Assembly: GCA_947629405.1 (NCBI GenBank)
Contig: CANRDL010000005.1
Span: 1 to 43,981, forward strand
DNA length: 43,981 nucleotides
Origin: an uncultured Bacilli bacterium
Lineage (GTDB): Bacteria > Bacillota_I > Bacilli_A > RF39 > UBA660
Direction: 5' to 3'
Made by a program: the position numbers and the translations under genes
Part shown: piece by piece, positions 33,051 through 41,639 of the stretch
Position numbering within the stretch: position 1 is the first letter of the stretch
Layout of the letters: each line of letters begins with the position of its first letter
Notes under the pieces: generated by a model
Database searches by the model: none
Told to the model about the DNA's origin: nothing
Seen by the model: the letters and a program-made list of their open reading frames with translations, nothing else

Positions 33051-34061
33051 TTAAAAAGTTCTGTATTTTAAATCTTGTTCTTTTATATTATAATTTGTTA
33101 AATTGTACATATTGTCACAAGTAACATCTTTTTCTTTAATAAAAAAGCGACCTTCATCAAGCATAAAATCATCTGATACTAAAAAATATCTATATTTTGA
33201 TGTAGCATCCCAACTTCCTGTATCACTATAAGTAGCATCTAAATGATAATATCTTCCATCTACTTTTACAATATTCCATATATGCCCATTTGTATTATCT
33301 ACAGAACTGAAGCTTTCAATACCTATGTTGTTAAAAATATAATTTAGTATATCTGTATATCCAGCACAATCAGTATAATATTTGCCAAAATTACTTATAG
33401 TTAAATTTACTGTATTTATTGAATTAAAATTATATGCTATATTTTTAATTATATAATCATAAGTTTTTTTAACTTTATAAAATTCAGTATCTTCTTGCTT
33501 TATTATTTTTTTAACAGCTTCTAATAATTTATTTTTAATTTTTTCGTTCTTCTCAATATCTTCTTTTGAACAATTTGAAGCAAAAATATCATTATTTTCA
33601 TTATATTTATCAATTATTTCATTTTTATTTGAATCATAAATACCAAAACGTATAATAAAATCGTGTCCATATTGATTATCTGAAAAATTGCTACGATTAA
33701 TAGTAATTAGGCCATCATTAGGTATTTCAATCCATTTAGAACATTCAAGTGGCTCTGTCCCTTTAATTTCTATCCTATAATGACTACATTTAGATAAACC
33801 TTTAAAAATTTTATACTTATATTCGTTGGAGGCATAATAGGTAAAACCAGATATCGTTGTATAGTTTGGTATAGAATTATCATAAACTATTCTATCTTCA
33901 TATTTAGGTTGATTGCTACCATTATATTGACCATAATAATTTTTATTTTTTTTAAAAATATTATATTCACCAGCTACTATACTTGCGCCTATAATTGAAG
34001 TAGTGACTAAAACTACCGCTACTCTTTTTTTAAAAAATTTAAAGTTGATATTTTTAATCAT
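33051..34061 (-). CDS. Membrane-anchored transglutaminase-like protein
   Basis: A 336-aa protein with a signal anchor (about 10-30). The C-terminal half is a transglutaminase-like (papain-fold) domain: Cys232 in TDCAGYTDI, His260 in NGHIWNIV and Asp275 in YHLDATYSD form the expected Cys-His-Asp triad. The N-terminal part (about 60-165) is beta-rich and unassigned. Extracellular members of this superfamily are often proteases or amidases rather than cross-linkers, so the reaction is open. ATG 34061 follows GGAGG; the in-frame start at 34085 has none. Confidence 0.87.
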   Translation of the reverse strand: MIKNINFKFFKKRVAVVLVTTSIIGASIVAGEYNIFKKNKNYYGQYNGSNQPKYEDRIVYDNSIPNYTTISGFTYYASNEYKYKIFKGLSKCSHYRIEIKGTEPLECSKWIEIPNDGLITINRSNFSDNQYGHDFIIRFGIYDSNKNEIIDKYNENNDIFASNCSKEDIEKNEKIKNKLLEAVKKIIKQEDTEFYKVKKTYDYIIKNIAYNFNSINTVNLTISNFGKYYTDCAGYTDILNYIFNNIGIESFSSVDNTNGHIWNIVKVDGRYYHLDATYSDTGSWDATSKYRYFLVSDDFMLDEGRFFIKEKDVTCDNMYNLTNYNIKEQDLKYRTF

Positions 34062-34116
34062 TTTATGCCTCCAAATATATATCATTATACCATAAAGTGA
34101 TGTTTATTAATAATTA

Positions 34117-34827
34117 TTATAAATTTATATTCGCTTTATTAGCTTGTTTTAATTGATTAGATCTTGAAATTTTATATTTTTTGCCGTTTTTAATAAAATT
34201 TGCTCCCGTTTGTTTAAAATAAAAAGGAATATTATATTTAAGACATTGTTTTCGTGTAGATAAAATCCAATCGTAATTACATGGTCTAGCATTTTTACCA
34301 GATTCTCCCCCACAAGTTATTTTATCTATTTTTTTAGAAACTAAATATTTTTCAATATTAATTTCTTCAAGCATTGGTTCATGAATAATTTCCCTATGTT
34401 TTATCGGAAGTTTTATAAATATTGGTATTCTTTCATCAGCCATTTTTTGATTTTCCACCGTAATACAAATTGTGACATTATCATAACCATCATGCCAATC
34501 ACTGGGAATACAATCATTAAATCTTTCTATTCTTTTAGTAATTATATAAAAATTTAAATCTTTACGAATTTTTATCATATTCCAAATTTCATTTCGCCAT
34601 AAATCTGCTTCTTCAATAAAAAAATCCGAAGTCATACATGTGTATACATACTCATCAGTTTTTAAAAAATAAGTTCCATCTTTATGTTTTTTTATCGCTT
34701 TATTAAAATCATTAGTTTTATAAACAATATTACTATCTTTATCATATAAACTATCTCTTGCAAACATATAGCAATTTAAACATCCTGGACTCTTTTTATG
34801 ACATCCATGCCATGGATTCCAAATCAA
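34117..34827 (-). CDS. DUF5131 (phage Gp37/Gp68-like) protein
   Basis: A 236-aa protein of the DUF5131 family. It has the characteristic opening WNPWHGCHKKSPGCLNCYMFA with a C-x6-C-x2-C cluster, then TCMTSDFFIEEADLWRNEIW, YIITKRIERF, ITVENQKMADERIPI and the late CGGESGKNARPC. The cysteine layout resembles radical-SAM [4Fe-4S] binding, but the reaction is not established. The likely start is TTG at 34827, because GAGG lies 7-8 nt upstream; GTG at 34836 is inside the SD. It occurs in phages as well as chromosomes, and here it marks the start of an accessory-looking stretch. Confidence 0.82.
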   Translation of the reverse strand: MIWNPWHGCHKKSPGCLNCYMFARDSLYDKDSNIVYKTNDFNKAIKKHKDGTYFLKTDEYVYTCMTSDFFIEEADLWRNEIWNMIKIRKDLNFYIITKRIERFNDCIPSDWHDGYDNVTICITVENQKMADERIPIFIKLPIKHREIIHEPMLEEINIEKYLVSKKIDKITCGGESGKNARPCNYDWILSTRKQCLKYNIPFYFKQTGANFIKNGKKYKISRSNQLKQANKANINL

Positions 34828-34865
34828 TTTTTTCACCTCATAAACTCTTTAATAATAAAAGTATA

Positions 34866-35936
34866 TTATTTTGCTCCTTTAGCATTTTCAATTATGTAAG
34901 ATTCATTTAATATTTCATTATTTGTTGGATATTCATTTTTAGCTATTTTATCCATTATTGAAAAATTATATTCATCAACGATTTTTTTATAATTTTCAAT
35001 TCCAATTGATAAAATTAAATTTCTTAATATTTCCAATGCTTGTTTATTATAACTAGAACTTTTTGATAACTTAGCAATTGTTTGTGTGTAATTAGTAATA
35101 TCACCATATACTTTCGTATATAAGAATGTATAAAAACTTTCAGCATATTTTTCCCACAAAATCAAATTTTTTGCATCATCTTCTAGATAAGACTGAGAAT
35201 AACAATGTTTGTCTTGAGGATATTTTTTTTGTTTAATAAAATCTATTAATAAATCTGATGTCTCGGATCTTATTGCATAATCTTTGCCAATTATTTCCGG
35301 AACTATTTTTAGGTTTAATAAAACACATTCTACCGCTTTCTTTTGATCACCTTTAAAATATATAACATTGTAATTATTTTTTATCTCATCATTTAGTAAG
35401 TTGGAATCTTTTTCATTAACTAATATAATTGCTTCATGAGATAATTTTATATTATCTTTAAAATAAGTATCCTCTGCTCTTACTGCTAATATATTATCAT
35501 CATTTTCATGATATTTAAATGGATCTATTATAACAAATTTTCTTCCTTCAAAATTACCTTGTAGATGCGATGAAACTAAACCATTTAAAGTAAAATGTAT
35601 ACTTGATCGATACGAAGTAGATAATGGCGAAAATTCATGGGCTTTACGAGAAATTTCCTGAGATCTTTTAAATTGTTCTTCATAATCAGTTACATCGGGA
35701 ATAGTTTTATCAAATTCACTATACATAACTTCATAAGGTAAATCATTAAGTTTACAAACAAATGGAACATTAGAAATCGATTTAATATTTCTATTAATTG
35801 GTAGTTCATTTGCCACTCTTACTAAAGCAATATCAGAAGAAGAATAAACTCCTTTTTCTAATTTTTCACTTATTAATTGTTCTTTTAAAACATTGTATTG
35901 TTCAATTAATTTTGGATCATTTGTATCTATTAACAT
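34866..35936 (-). CDS. Uncharacterised cytoplasmic protein
   Basis: I do not recognise this 356-aa protein. No signal or membrane segment is visible. The N-terminal third is charged and helical (LIEQYNVLKEQLISEKLEKG). The middle has alternating strands and motifs SIHFTLNGLVSSHLQGNFEGRKFVIIDPF and EAIILVNEKDS, which could be an alpha/beta fold. The C-terminal third is helical with LWEKYAESFYTFLYTKVYG. It lies 38 nt upstream of the DUF5131 gene on the same strand and may be co-transcribed with it. SD AGAGG is 7-8 nt before the ATG. Confidence 0.68.
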   Translation of the reverse strand: MLIDTNDPKLIEQYNVLKEQLISEKLEKGVYSSSDIALVRVANELPINRNIKSISNVPFVCKLNDLPYEVMYSEFDKTIPDVTDYEEQFKRSQEISRKAHEFSPLSTSYRSSIHFTLNGLVSSHLQGNFEGRKFVIIDPFKYHENDDNILAVRAEDTYFKDNIKLSHEAIILVNEKDSNLLNDEIKNNYNVIYFKGDQKKAVECVLLNLKIVPEIIGKDYAIRSETSDLLIDFIKQKKYPQDKHCYSQSYLEDDAKNLILWEKYAESFYTFLYTKVYGDITNYTQTIAKLSKSSSYNKQALEILRNLILSIGIENYKKIVDEYNFSIMDKIAKNEYPTNNEILNESYIIENAKGAK

Positions 35937-36005
35937 ATTATAACCTCTACTCTATTTTGATTATATCACAAAATCATATTTTGTTTAACTTGTTATTATT
36001 TAATT

Positions 36006-36038
36006 AAAAAAATAGTAATATCTTAAAAAATTACTATT
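36006..36038 (-). terminator. Intrinsic terminator after mscL
   Basis: Nine-bp perfect stem AATAGTAAT/ATTACTATT (36011-36019 with 36030-36038) and a T run on the minus strand, overlapping the mscL stop. Confidence 0.8.
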
Positions 36039-36453
36039 TATTTTTCTTTTTTAATAAATCACGAATTTCTTCAAGTAAGATAATATCCTCAGTTTTTTTG
36101 ACTTCTTCTTTTTTCTCTTTTTTAGCAGTAAACTTATTAATAATTTTAATCATTATAAATATGCAAAAAGCAATAATTAAGAAATCTACTATATTTTGAA
36201 TAAAAGAACCATACATTATTTTAGCATTACCAATTTTAATACTTAAAGAACTAAAATCATGTCCACCAATTATAAGACCAATTGTCGGCATTAAAATGTC
36301 ATTTACAAGTGATGAAACAATTTTACTAAAAGCCCCACCAACAATAACACCAATAGCTAAATCTAAAACATTTCCTCTCATAATAAACTCTTTAAATTCT
36401 GAAGTAAAATTTGTTAAAGATTTTTTAGATTTTTCGATATTTTTCGTTTTCAT
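36034..36453 (-). CDS. mscL: Large-conductance mechanosensitive channel MscL
   Basis: A 139-aa membrane protein, slightly longer than usual because of an N-terminal Lys/Ser-rich extension. The family signature [21 protein letters not shown] with its pore-lining first helix is at about 21-42, followed by [13 protein letters not shown], the second helix (about 80-100) and the charged C-terminal [10 protein letters not shown] bundle helix. It opens under membrane tension to release solutes during osmotic downshock. SD GAGGAGG is strong, and it has its own promoter and terminator. Confidence 0.96.
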   Translation of the reverse strand: MKTKNIEKSKKSLTNFTSEFKEFIMRGNVLDLAIGVIVGGAFSKIVSSLVNDILMPTIGLIIGGHDFSSLSIKIGNAKIMYGSFIQNIVDFLIIAFCIFIMIKIINKFTAKKEKKEEVKKTEDIILLEEIRDLLKKKNK

Positions 36454-36472
36454 TTAGACCTCCTCTGCCACT

Positions 36473-36500
36473 ACTTTAACATTATTTTTTAAATTGTCAA
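36473..36500 (-). promoter_or_regulatory. Promoter of mscL
   Basis: Minus strand -35 TTGACA (36495-36500), a 16-nt spacer and -10 TAAAGT (36473-36478), close to the mscL SD. Confidence 0.6.
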
Positions 36501-36555
36501 GATAATAATCCTAACTTCCTTCTTACTAATTTTTTGTTATCTAATTACTTTAATA

Positions 36556-37569
36556 TTAAATAAATTTATCTAAATTTATATGTTTAACTTTAGATTTGTC
36601 AATATCAACCATATCTTTATTAATACCTAATATCATATTTGGTTCACTATTTATATAACTTTTTGTATATCTTACTATTGTAAATATCTCTTTTTCAATT
36701 AAAGGTTTTATTTTTTCATCTAAAATTGTATGGATTTTTTGCTTAGTATTATAATTATTATAGGTTTTAGCTAAATCTTTAACAGAATATCCACCATTCA
36801 TTGATAACATATATTCTATCATTTGTCGTTCTTCTTTAGTTAAATGGTAAGAGGAATTTTTAACAATATTAGAAATAATATATTCTTTTTCTAATTCTTT
36901 TAATACTTGTTTTAACATATATTTTAAAAACATTGTTATATTCCCTTTTTCTCTTCCTAAAATAATATTATTTTCATATTTATTAGGTGAAAATGCTATT
37001 GCTCTATTAAAAATAATATAAGGATAAACTTTATTATTCAAAAGATACCACATAGCAACAGTCCTACTAGTGCGACCATTAACATCAGGATAAGGGTGAA
37101 TATAAACAAAATAAAAGTGCATTATTTGTGACTTTATAAAAACATCTATATCATTTTTTTCATTTTTATCATTTATAAATTCAAATAATTGATTCATTAA
37201 ATCATTAACTTTATTTTCGTTTACTCCTAAAAATGGTTCAACATCTAATCTTGATTTTTTACATATATAAACTGGCTTGTTACGATAATATTCACCCATT
37301 CTATTGGCAAATTGACCAGTAAGAAGTCCATCACTTAGTAAATTATATAATTCTTTCAAATTATCTTTATTTATTTCTTTATGAGTTAATATGTATTGAT
37401 AACCATGATATAAATTTATAATTCTTTTTCTTTCATAATTAGAAATTTGTTTTTTATTTTTTATAACATCATCAATTAAAGACAAATCATCATTAATACC
37501 TTCTATTGTATTATTTGCTTTAATTTCTTGTGACATCATCATTCTTTTAGCAAAAGAAAGAGTTGACAT
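36556..37569 (-). CDS. Fic/DOC-family protein (class II-like); true start probably upstream at 37692
   Basis: A Fic-fold protein that would transfer AMP or another nucleotide group to target proteins. The catalytic motif reads HPYPDVNGRTSR (158-169 from the ATG), with Val for the first Gly of the usual GNGR. An inhibitory-helix motif NNTIEG (20-24) lies before the Fic core, as in class II self-inhibited members, and a winged-helix-like C-terminal part (SVKDLAKTYNNYNTKQKIHTIL) follows. From ATG 37569 it is 337 aa, but the frame stays open to 37692, where AUA codons lie 7 nt after a GAGG SD; starting there adds 41 residues (HFNEHYLEPYKDEITSFL, typical Fic N-terminus). It follows the HExxH-protein gene directly. 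Confidence 0.85.
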   Translation of the reverse strand: MSTLSFAKRMMMSQEIKANNTIEGINDDLSLIDDVIKNKKQISNYERKRIINLYHGYQYILTHKEINKDNLKELYNLLSDGLLTGQFANRMGEYYRNKPVYICKKSRLDVEPFLGVNENKVNDLMNQLFEFINDKNEKNDIDVFIKSQIMHFYFVYIHPYPDVNGRTSRTVAMWYLLNNKVYPYIIFNRAIAFSPNKYENNIILGREKGNITMFLKYMLKQVLKELEKEYIISNIVKNSSYHLTKEERQMIEYMLSMNGGYSVKDLAKTYNNYNTKQKIHTILDEKIKPLIEKEIFTIVRYTKSYINSEPNMILGINKDMVDIDKSKVKHINLDKFI

Positions 37570-37694
37570 ATACGAACTATCAATACTATTTAAAAAACTA
37601 GTAATTTCATCTTTGTATGGTTCTAGATAATGTTCATTAAAATGTATTTTAGCACCATTTTCTATTTTTAAATCGCAAAATTTTTCTTTTATTA

Positions 37695-39008
37695 TTAATC
37701 CTCTATTTTATTTCTTTTATTTAATTTTTTAACTAAATTTGTAGCATATAATATTTCTTCTTTTGTTAAAGTTCCGTTTTCATTTTCTTTTAATCTAGAA
37801 GTTACTTGGATAACAAATTTTTCATATTCCTGATATAACTGTTTATCTATATTTCTATATAATAAATTTCTATTTTCGGATATTCTAGCTTCCTTTAAAT
37901 CTTCTTTGTTTTCTTGATAAAAACGATTTATTAATGGTAAAGAACTTTTATAGGCAGATTTTTCATAATTAAAAAATTGATTATCAAAAATTTTACCACC
38001 CAAATTTTGAAATATTTTGGTTATTTCTATACTACTTTTTTCATTTATTATTTCTTCAAAAGTAATATCATTTTCATTTTCTAAAAATAATCCTAATTTA
38101 AATAAATAATATTCTTCTTTATTTTCTTTAAATATTGCAAGTAAGCTTGATGTTATGGCATGATTAATTTCATGAATTAAATCATAATCAGATGAAATTA
38201 ATATTGGGAAAGCTACTAAAAAATATTGATCACCAATAGTACTTACAAAAGATACATCTTCAACATTTAAAAAATTCTTCTTAAGATTTTTCATAACTTC
38301 ATCATTTAAATTAAATTCACTTTTTAAACCAATAATTTTCATTTTGTTATGTAATTTTTTGTGGGCATATTCACTAAATTCAGAAAACATTATAATTTTT
38401 TCCTTTATTTTTTCAATATTAAAAATGTCTTCTTTTATTAATTCAATATATTTTATAGCTGACTTAATCTTATATAAGTCTTCATTAGTTAACTCATTTT
38501 TAGAAAAAACTATATTTGCAAATTTATGTTGCTCCCTTTTTTCTAAACTAAAAAAATTATATAAATTACTTTTAGGAAAGTCTGATGTTAATAATCTATT
38601 ATTATTAAATAAATATTTTAATATATTATCTAAACTTTGTTCTTTTTCATTATATGTATTAAATATTCTACCATAATCTAACTGAATTAAATTATTATAA
38701 TTAGTTAATTTTCCCGTTTCAAAATCATATTTTAAATCATTTTTTATTAAGCCTAATATTTTTAAAATTTCTATAGTATTTTCAACACATTCATTTAAAA
38801 TATGAATCATAATTTCATCATAATAATTAATTATAAAATCACTTGTATACCAACAATATATAATGTGATTAAATTTATTTCTAATATATGTCTCATACTT
38901 TTCGCCATAATAAATAACAAATGATTTAATAAGTAGCTCTTTGTTAATATTTAATTTGTTAATATAAGTTTCATTTATTATCCTTTTTAAATTTTTAAAA
39001 TTGGTCAT
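37695..39008 (-). CDS. Uncharacterised protein with HEINH zincin-like motif
   Basis: A 437-aa cytoplasmic-looking protein of no family I can name. It carries HEINH (279-283) in DLIHEINHAITSSLL, the HExxH pattern of zinc metallopeptidases, and a later INEKSSIEIT (about 321-330) whose Glu could be the third ligand. The N-terminal part is helical with aromatic-rich stretches (FNHIIYCWYTSDFIINYY). Its stop is only a few bases from the Fic start, so the two are co-translated and may act together. ATG 39008 with AGGTGG is chosen over GTG 39017. Confidence 0.72.
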   Translation of the reverse strand: MTNFKNLKRIINETYINKLNINKELLIKSFVIYYGEKYETYIRNKFNHIIYCWYTSDFIINYYDEIMIHILNECVENTIEILKILGLIKNDLKYDFETGKLTNYNNLIQLDYGRIFNTYNEKEQSLDNILKYLFNNNRLLTSDFPKSNLYNFFSLEKREQHKFANIVFSKNELTNEDLYKIKSAIKYIELIKEDIFNIEKIKEKIIMFSEFSEYAHKKLHNKMKIIGLKSEFNLNDEVMKNLKKNFLNVEDVSFVSTIGDQYFLVAFPILISSDYDLIHEINHAITSSLLAIFKENKEEYYLFKLGLFLENENDITFEEIINEKSSIEITKIFQNLGGKIFDNQFFNYEKSAYKSSLPLINRFYQENKEDLKEARISENRNLLYRNIDKQLYQEYEKFVIQVTSRLKENENGTLTKEEILYATNLVKKLNKRNKIED

Positions 39009-39075
39009 AACCCCCACCTGCGAAATATAATAACATATATTTTTTATAAAATAAATAAAATTAATTTTTGACTAC

Positions 39076-39101
39076 AAAAAAAAGAGATTAATCATCTCTT
39101 T
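39076..39101 (-). terminator. Intrinsic terminator after the BI-1/YccA gene
   Basis: Eight-bp stem AAAGAGAT/ATCTCTTT (39081-39088 with 39094-39101), a 5-nt loop and an eight-T run on the minus strand. Confidence 0.85.
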
Positions 39102-39738
39102 TTCCAAATAATTGAAGTAATCTAATAAATAAGTTAATAAAATCTAAATATAATTGAAAAGCACCAAATATAGCTGTTTTTTCCGATCCTAAAGTTGGTA
39201 AAATTCGTTTTACATTATTAGTATCATAAGCAATATATAAAACAAATATTAATACTCCTATTCCACATAAAGCTAATTCAGTAGTAGGACTTTTAAATAT
39301 TAAGAAATTTAATAATTCTCCGATAATTAAACCTATCAATGCAATAAATATAATTGTACCTATCTTTGTTAAATCTTTTTTTGTCACAAAACCATAAAAT
39401 GCTAACAAACCAAATATAATTGCCGTTATTGCGAATACAGAAATAATTGATGACATTTTAAATGATACAAATATTGAAGAAAAAGTTATTCCTGTTGTTA
39501 CACAAAATATTAAATAACAAACTTTGGCCGTTATGGGATTCATTTTTTGAATTCTAAATCCCATTAAAATTGATATTACTAATTCGATTATAATTATTGG
39601 TAATATTCCAACAGATAATACTTGCATCATTAAAGGTTCATTAATTGATAAATAATAGCCTACTCCAAAAGTTATTAAAAGTCCAATTCCTAACCATAAA
39701 AATATTTTGGAAAATGTATTGCTTAATTCTTCAGTCAT
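39088..39738 (-). CDS. Bax inhibitor-1/YccA family membrane protein
   Basis: A 216-aa integral membrane protein with about seven hydrophobic segments. Family landmarks are the N-terminal FSKIFLWLGIGLLITFGVGY, the central TGITFSSIF and the C-terminal pattern LYIAYDTNNVKRILP...GAFQLYLDFINLFIRLLQLFGKRDD, with the conserved Asp pair near the end and the YLDFINLF box. Bacterial members (YetJ type) are pH-sensitive calcium-leak channels or interact with FtsH; which applies here is unknown. SD AGAGGTG; monocistronic with its own terminator. Confidence 0.94.
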   Translation of the reverse strand: MTEELSNTFSKIFLWLGIGLLITFGVGYYLSINEPLMMQVLSVGILPIIIIELVISILMGFRIQKMNPITAKVCYLIFCVTTGITFSSIFVSFKMSSIISVFAITAIIFGLLAFYGFVTKKDLTKIGTIIFIALIGLIIGELLNFLIFKSPTTELALCGIGVLIFVLYIAYDTNNVKRILPTLGSEKTAIFGAFQLYLDFINLFIRLLQLFGKRDD

Positions 39739-39840
39739 TTTACACCTCTTTCTAATATATAGTTTAACATTTTATAATAATATTAATCAATAAAATATAT
39801 TCATATTACATTTAATTTAACATACTAATTTTTATTTAAA

Positions 39841-40419
39841 TTATTGTATTTGTACTTCTATTCCAGCATAATCAAGCCAATTATCACCATTTATAGTTAA
39901 TGTATATTTTAAATCAGTATTTGCTATGTCATAAGCAATATATCCAGACTCAGTAGCATTAGGATTAATATTTTCAAAATTAAACATATCCATATTATCT
40001 ACTGAAACTAATATACTTGATCTATATCTTGCATTATTCTCATCTTTTAATACAAAATCAGAAGAATCAATATTTATTGCTTCTTTACTATTGTTAGTTA
40101 CAGTAACTTTTATTAATAAGTAATTCCCATCTGCTGTATATTTTAAGTAGCCATTACCAGATGAAATTTCTTTTTGTATTTGTTTTTCATCTACAGTATA
40201 ATCAACATCATTAATCGTTACTTTTTCACCTATATTAACTTTTTTAGTTTCTTTTTTACTACTTGATGATGCACCTTGTGCAATCGCAGCAATTAAACCT
40301 ATTAATAAAATTATAACTATTATTAATACTACTTTATTTACTCCTTGCTTTTTTTGACAATTTGGGCAAATTTTAGCCTTTTTATCAATTTCTGACTTAC
40401 AATATTTACATTTTTTCAT
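39841..40419 (-). CDS. Zinc-ribbon membrane protein with DUF4352 domain
   Basis: A 192-aa protein: an N-terminal zinc ribbon (CKYC and CPNC, within residues 4-20), one membrane segment (about 29-46) and an extracellular Ig-like DUF4352 domain (about 60-190) with NIGEKVTINDVDYTV, YLLIKVTVTNNSKEAINI, FVLKDENNARYRSS and the final strands. DUF4352 domains occur in Gram-positive surface lipoproteins and are probably binding or immunity domains. The architecture recalls the two zinc-ribbon proteins at 19.8-22.9 kb. SD GGAGG. Function unknown. Confidence 0.85.
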   Translation of the reverse strand: MKKCKYCKSEIDKKAKICPNCQKKQGVNKVVLIIVIILLIGLIAAIAQGASSSSKKETKKVNIGEKVTINDVDYTVDEKQIQKEISSGNGYLKYTADGNYLLIKVTVTNNSKEAINIDSSDFVLKDENNARYRSSILVSVDNMDMFNFENINPNATESGYIAYDIANTDLKYTLTINGDNWLDYAGIEVQIQ

Positions 40420-40466
40420 AAATAGCCTCCATTTTTTTATTACAATTAAATTATACCATATTCTTT

Positions 40467-41198
40467 TTATTTTTTAATCAAACTTTTTTGCAATTGATAT
40501 TGTTCATATAAATCATCGGGAATAACTTCTTTGGGAATTATAATAGTTTTAATTTTTTGTAGCATATCTTGCATATCTATAAGGCCAATTTTTGATTGGG
40601 CATCCTGCATTAAAGACGGACTTAAATCATAATTTAAAAATAATCGTTCATATAATAATTGATCTGAAGTTTGAAATCCTAATTGTGAAGTAGCATTTAT
40701 AAAATTAATAACAAAATAAGTCCAAGCATTATCTATTTGAATTTTATATTCCATAACCGGTGATAAATTTAATGTCTTTTGATTTTGATAGTAAAAATCA
40801 ACAATTTGTTGAGGATTTTTAAATAAATCAATATCGTAAAATTTTAAATTATCATCTAATTTGTCTTCCCCAAAATTATTAATAAAAAATTCAGGATTAA
40901 ATTTTTCTTCAAAAATTTCAGACGTAACATTTTGCTTTTTCTCTAAATCAATAATAATATAATTAAGAGATAATAATTTTAAAATTAAATAATTATGTTG
41001 TTTATATTGAAATATCTTACATTTTTCTATATTGCTAAATGAATCAAAAAATTCCACATTATTTTCACAAATGGTATGTAATTTATTCCAAGTTTTGGGA
41101 ACAAATGAAAGTGTACTAACTAAATCACTTACTAGTATACCATCCTTATTTTCAAAATACTTGGAAAATAAAGAATTTCGTAAAGCTGTTTTATTCAT
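40467..41198 (-). CDS. Uncharacterised cytoplasmic protein
   Basis: A 243-aa protein I do not recognise. An N-terminal LRNSLFSKYFENKDGILVSDLVSTLSFVPKTW is followed by a mixed alpha/beta stretch (about 60-180, including YLILKLLSLNYIIIDL) and a helical C-terminus (MQDMLQKIKTIIIPKEVIPDDLYEQYQLQ). The N-terminal part looks like a small winged-helix or restriction-related fold, but that is weak. ATG 41198 follows GGGGGAAAG; longer in-frame starts up to 41243 have weaker SD sites. It stands alone beside tRNA-Cys. Confidence 0.65.
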   Translation of the reverse strand: MNKTALRNSLFSKYFENKDGILVSDLVSTLSFVPKTWNKLHTICENNVEFFDSFSNIEKCKIFQYKQHNYLILKLLSLNYIIIDLEKKQNVTSEIFEEKFNPEFFINNFGEDKLDDNLKFYDIDLFKNPQQIVDFYYQNQKTLNLSPVMEYKIQIDNAWTYFVINFINATSQLGFQTSDQLLYERLFLNYDLSPSLMQDAQSKIGLIDMQDMLQKIKTIIIPKEVIPDDLYEQYQLQKSLIKK

Positions 41199-41296
41199 AC
41201 TTTCCCCCATTTCTATATCTAAATTTTTCATATATTTTAACAAATTTCATTAAAAAAATAAAATATTTTTTTAAAAAATTTAAATAATCATAAAAT

Positions 41297-41321
41297 AAAA
41301 AAATTCCCATAATAAGGGAAT
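41297..41321 (-). terminator. Terminator of tRNA-Cys
   Basis: Six-bp stem ATTCCC/GGGAAT (41303-41308 with 41316-41321), a 7-nt loop and a seven-T run on the minus strand, 12 nt after the tRNA CCA end. Confidence 0.85.
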
Positions 41322-41332
41322 ATTAATCATAT

Positions 41333-41406
41333 TGGAGGGGCCTACCGGATTTGAACCGGTGATCAGGGTGTTGCAGACCCACGCCTTACCACTTGGCTAA
41401 AGCCCC
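41333..41406 (-). tRNA. tRNA-Cys (GCA anticodon)
   Basis: The minus strand folds as a cloverleaf: acceptor GGGGCTT with AGGCCCC, a D arm with AGTGGTAA, anticodon arm GGGTC-TGCAACA with anticodon GCA, and T arm CCGGTTCAAATCCGG. The discriminator is T and CCA is encoded. Its promoter (41417-41445) and terminator (41297-41321) flank it closely, so it is a single-gene unit. The 5' part of this tRNA is copied at 43813-43839. Confidence 0.96.
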
Positions 41407-41471
41407 ATGTAGAAAGATTATATCAAATCTATATATTTTTTTCAACATAATCTTTATTTTAAATCAATAAC
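41380..41471. repeat. 92-bp direct repeat, copy A (5' part and promoter of tRNA-Cys)
   Basis: Identical, by eye at all 92 bases, to 43813-43904. It covers the first 27 nt of tRNA-Cys, the whole promoter and a short stretch beyond, including the stop of an orphan reading frame. It brackets the ABC-F and radical-SAM-fragment region together with copy B. Confidence 0.95.
41417..41445 (-). promoter_or_regulatory. Promoter of tRNA-Cys
   Basis: Minus strand -35 TTGAAA (41440-41445), a 17-nt spacer and a perfect -10 TATAAT (41417-41422), 10 nt before the tRNA 5' end. Confidence 0.85.
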
Positions 41472-41639
41472 ATATTCATGATTTCTTATTTTTAATACTA
41501 ACTGGACATTTTCAAAATTACTAACTTCATTTGGACCTTCAAATACAAAATCATTATTTGGAGTTCGATTAATAACTTTGGCAGTAATAGTATTACCAGC
41601 ATAATTATATTTAACTTTTATAAAATTATGAAAAAATAT
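41454..41639 (-). pseudogene. Orphan C-terminal reading frame without a start
   Basis: An open frame of 61 codons ending at TAA 41454-41456, with no ATG, GTG or TTG near its beginning; it opens right after a TAA. The product reads KVKYNYAGNTITAKVINRT and ends LKIRNHEYVIDLK, with regular beta-strand character, so it looks like the remnant C-terminus of a lost gene. It overlaps the end of the radical-SAM fragment in another frame. Confidence 0.45.

Noticed and set aside
34117-35936. DUF5131 and its neighbour as a prophage remnant
   Set aside because: DUF5131 does occur in phages, but no structural, lysis, portal or integrase gene is nearby and composition looks like the rest of the window.
41533-41639. 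Merging the radical-SAM fragment and the orphan frame into one frameshifted gene
   Set aside because: The second frame has no SPASM cysteines and reads as a different kind of domain, so a simple single-base frameshift does not restore a maturase.
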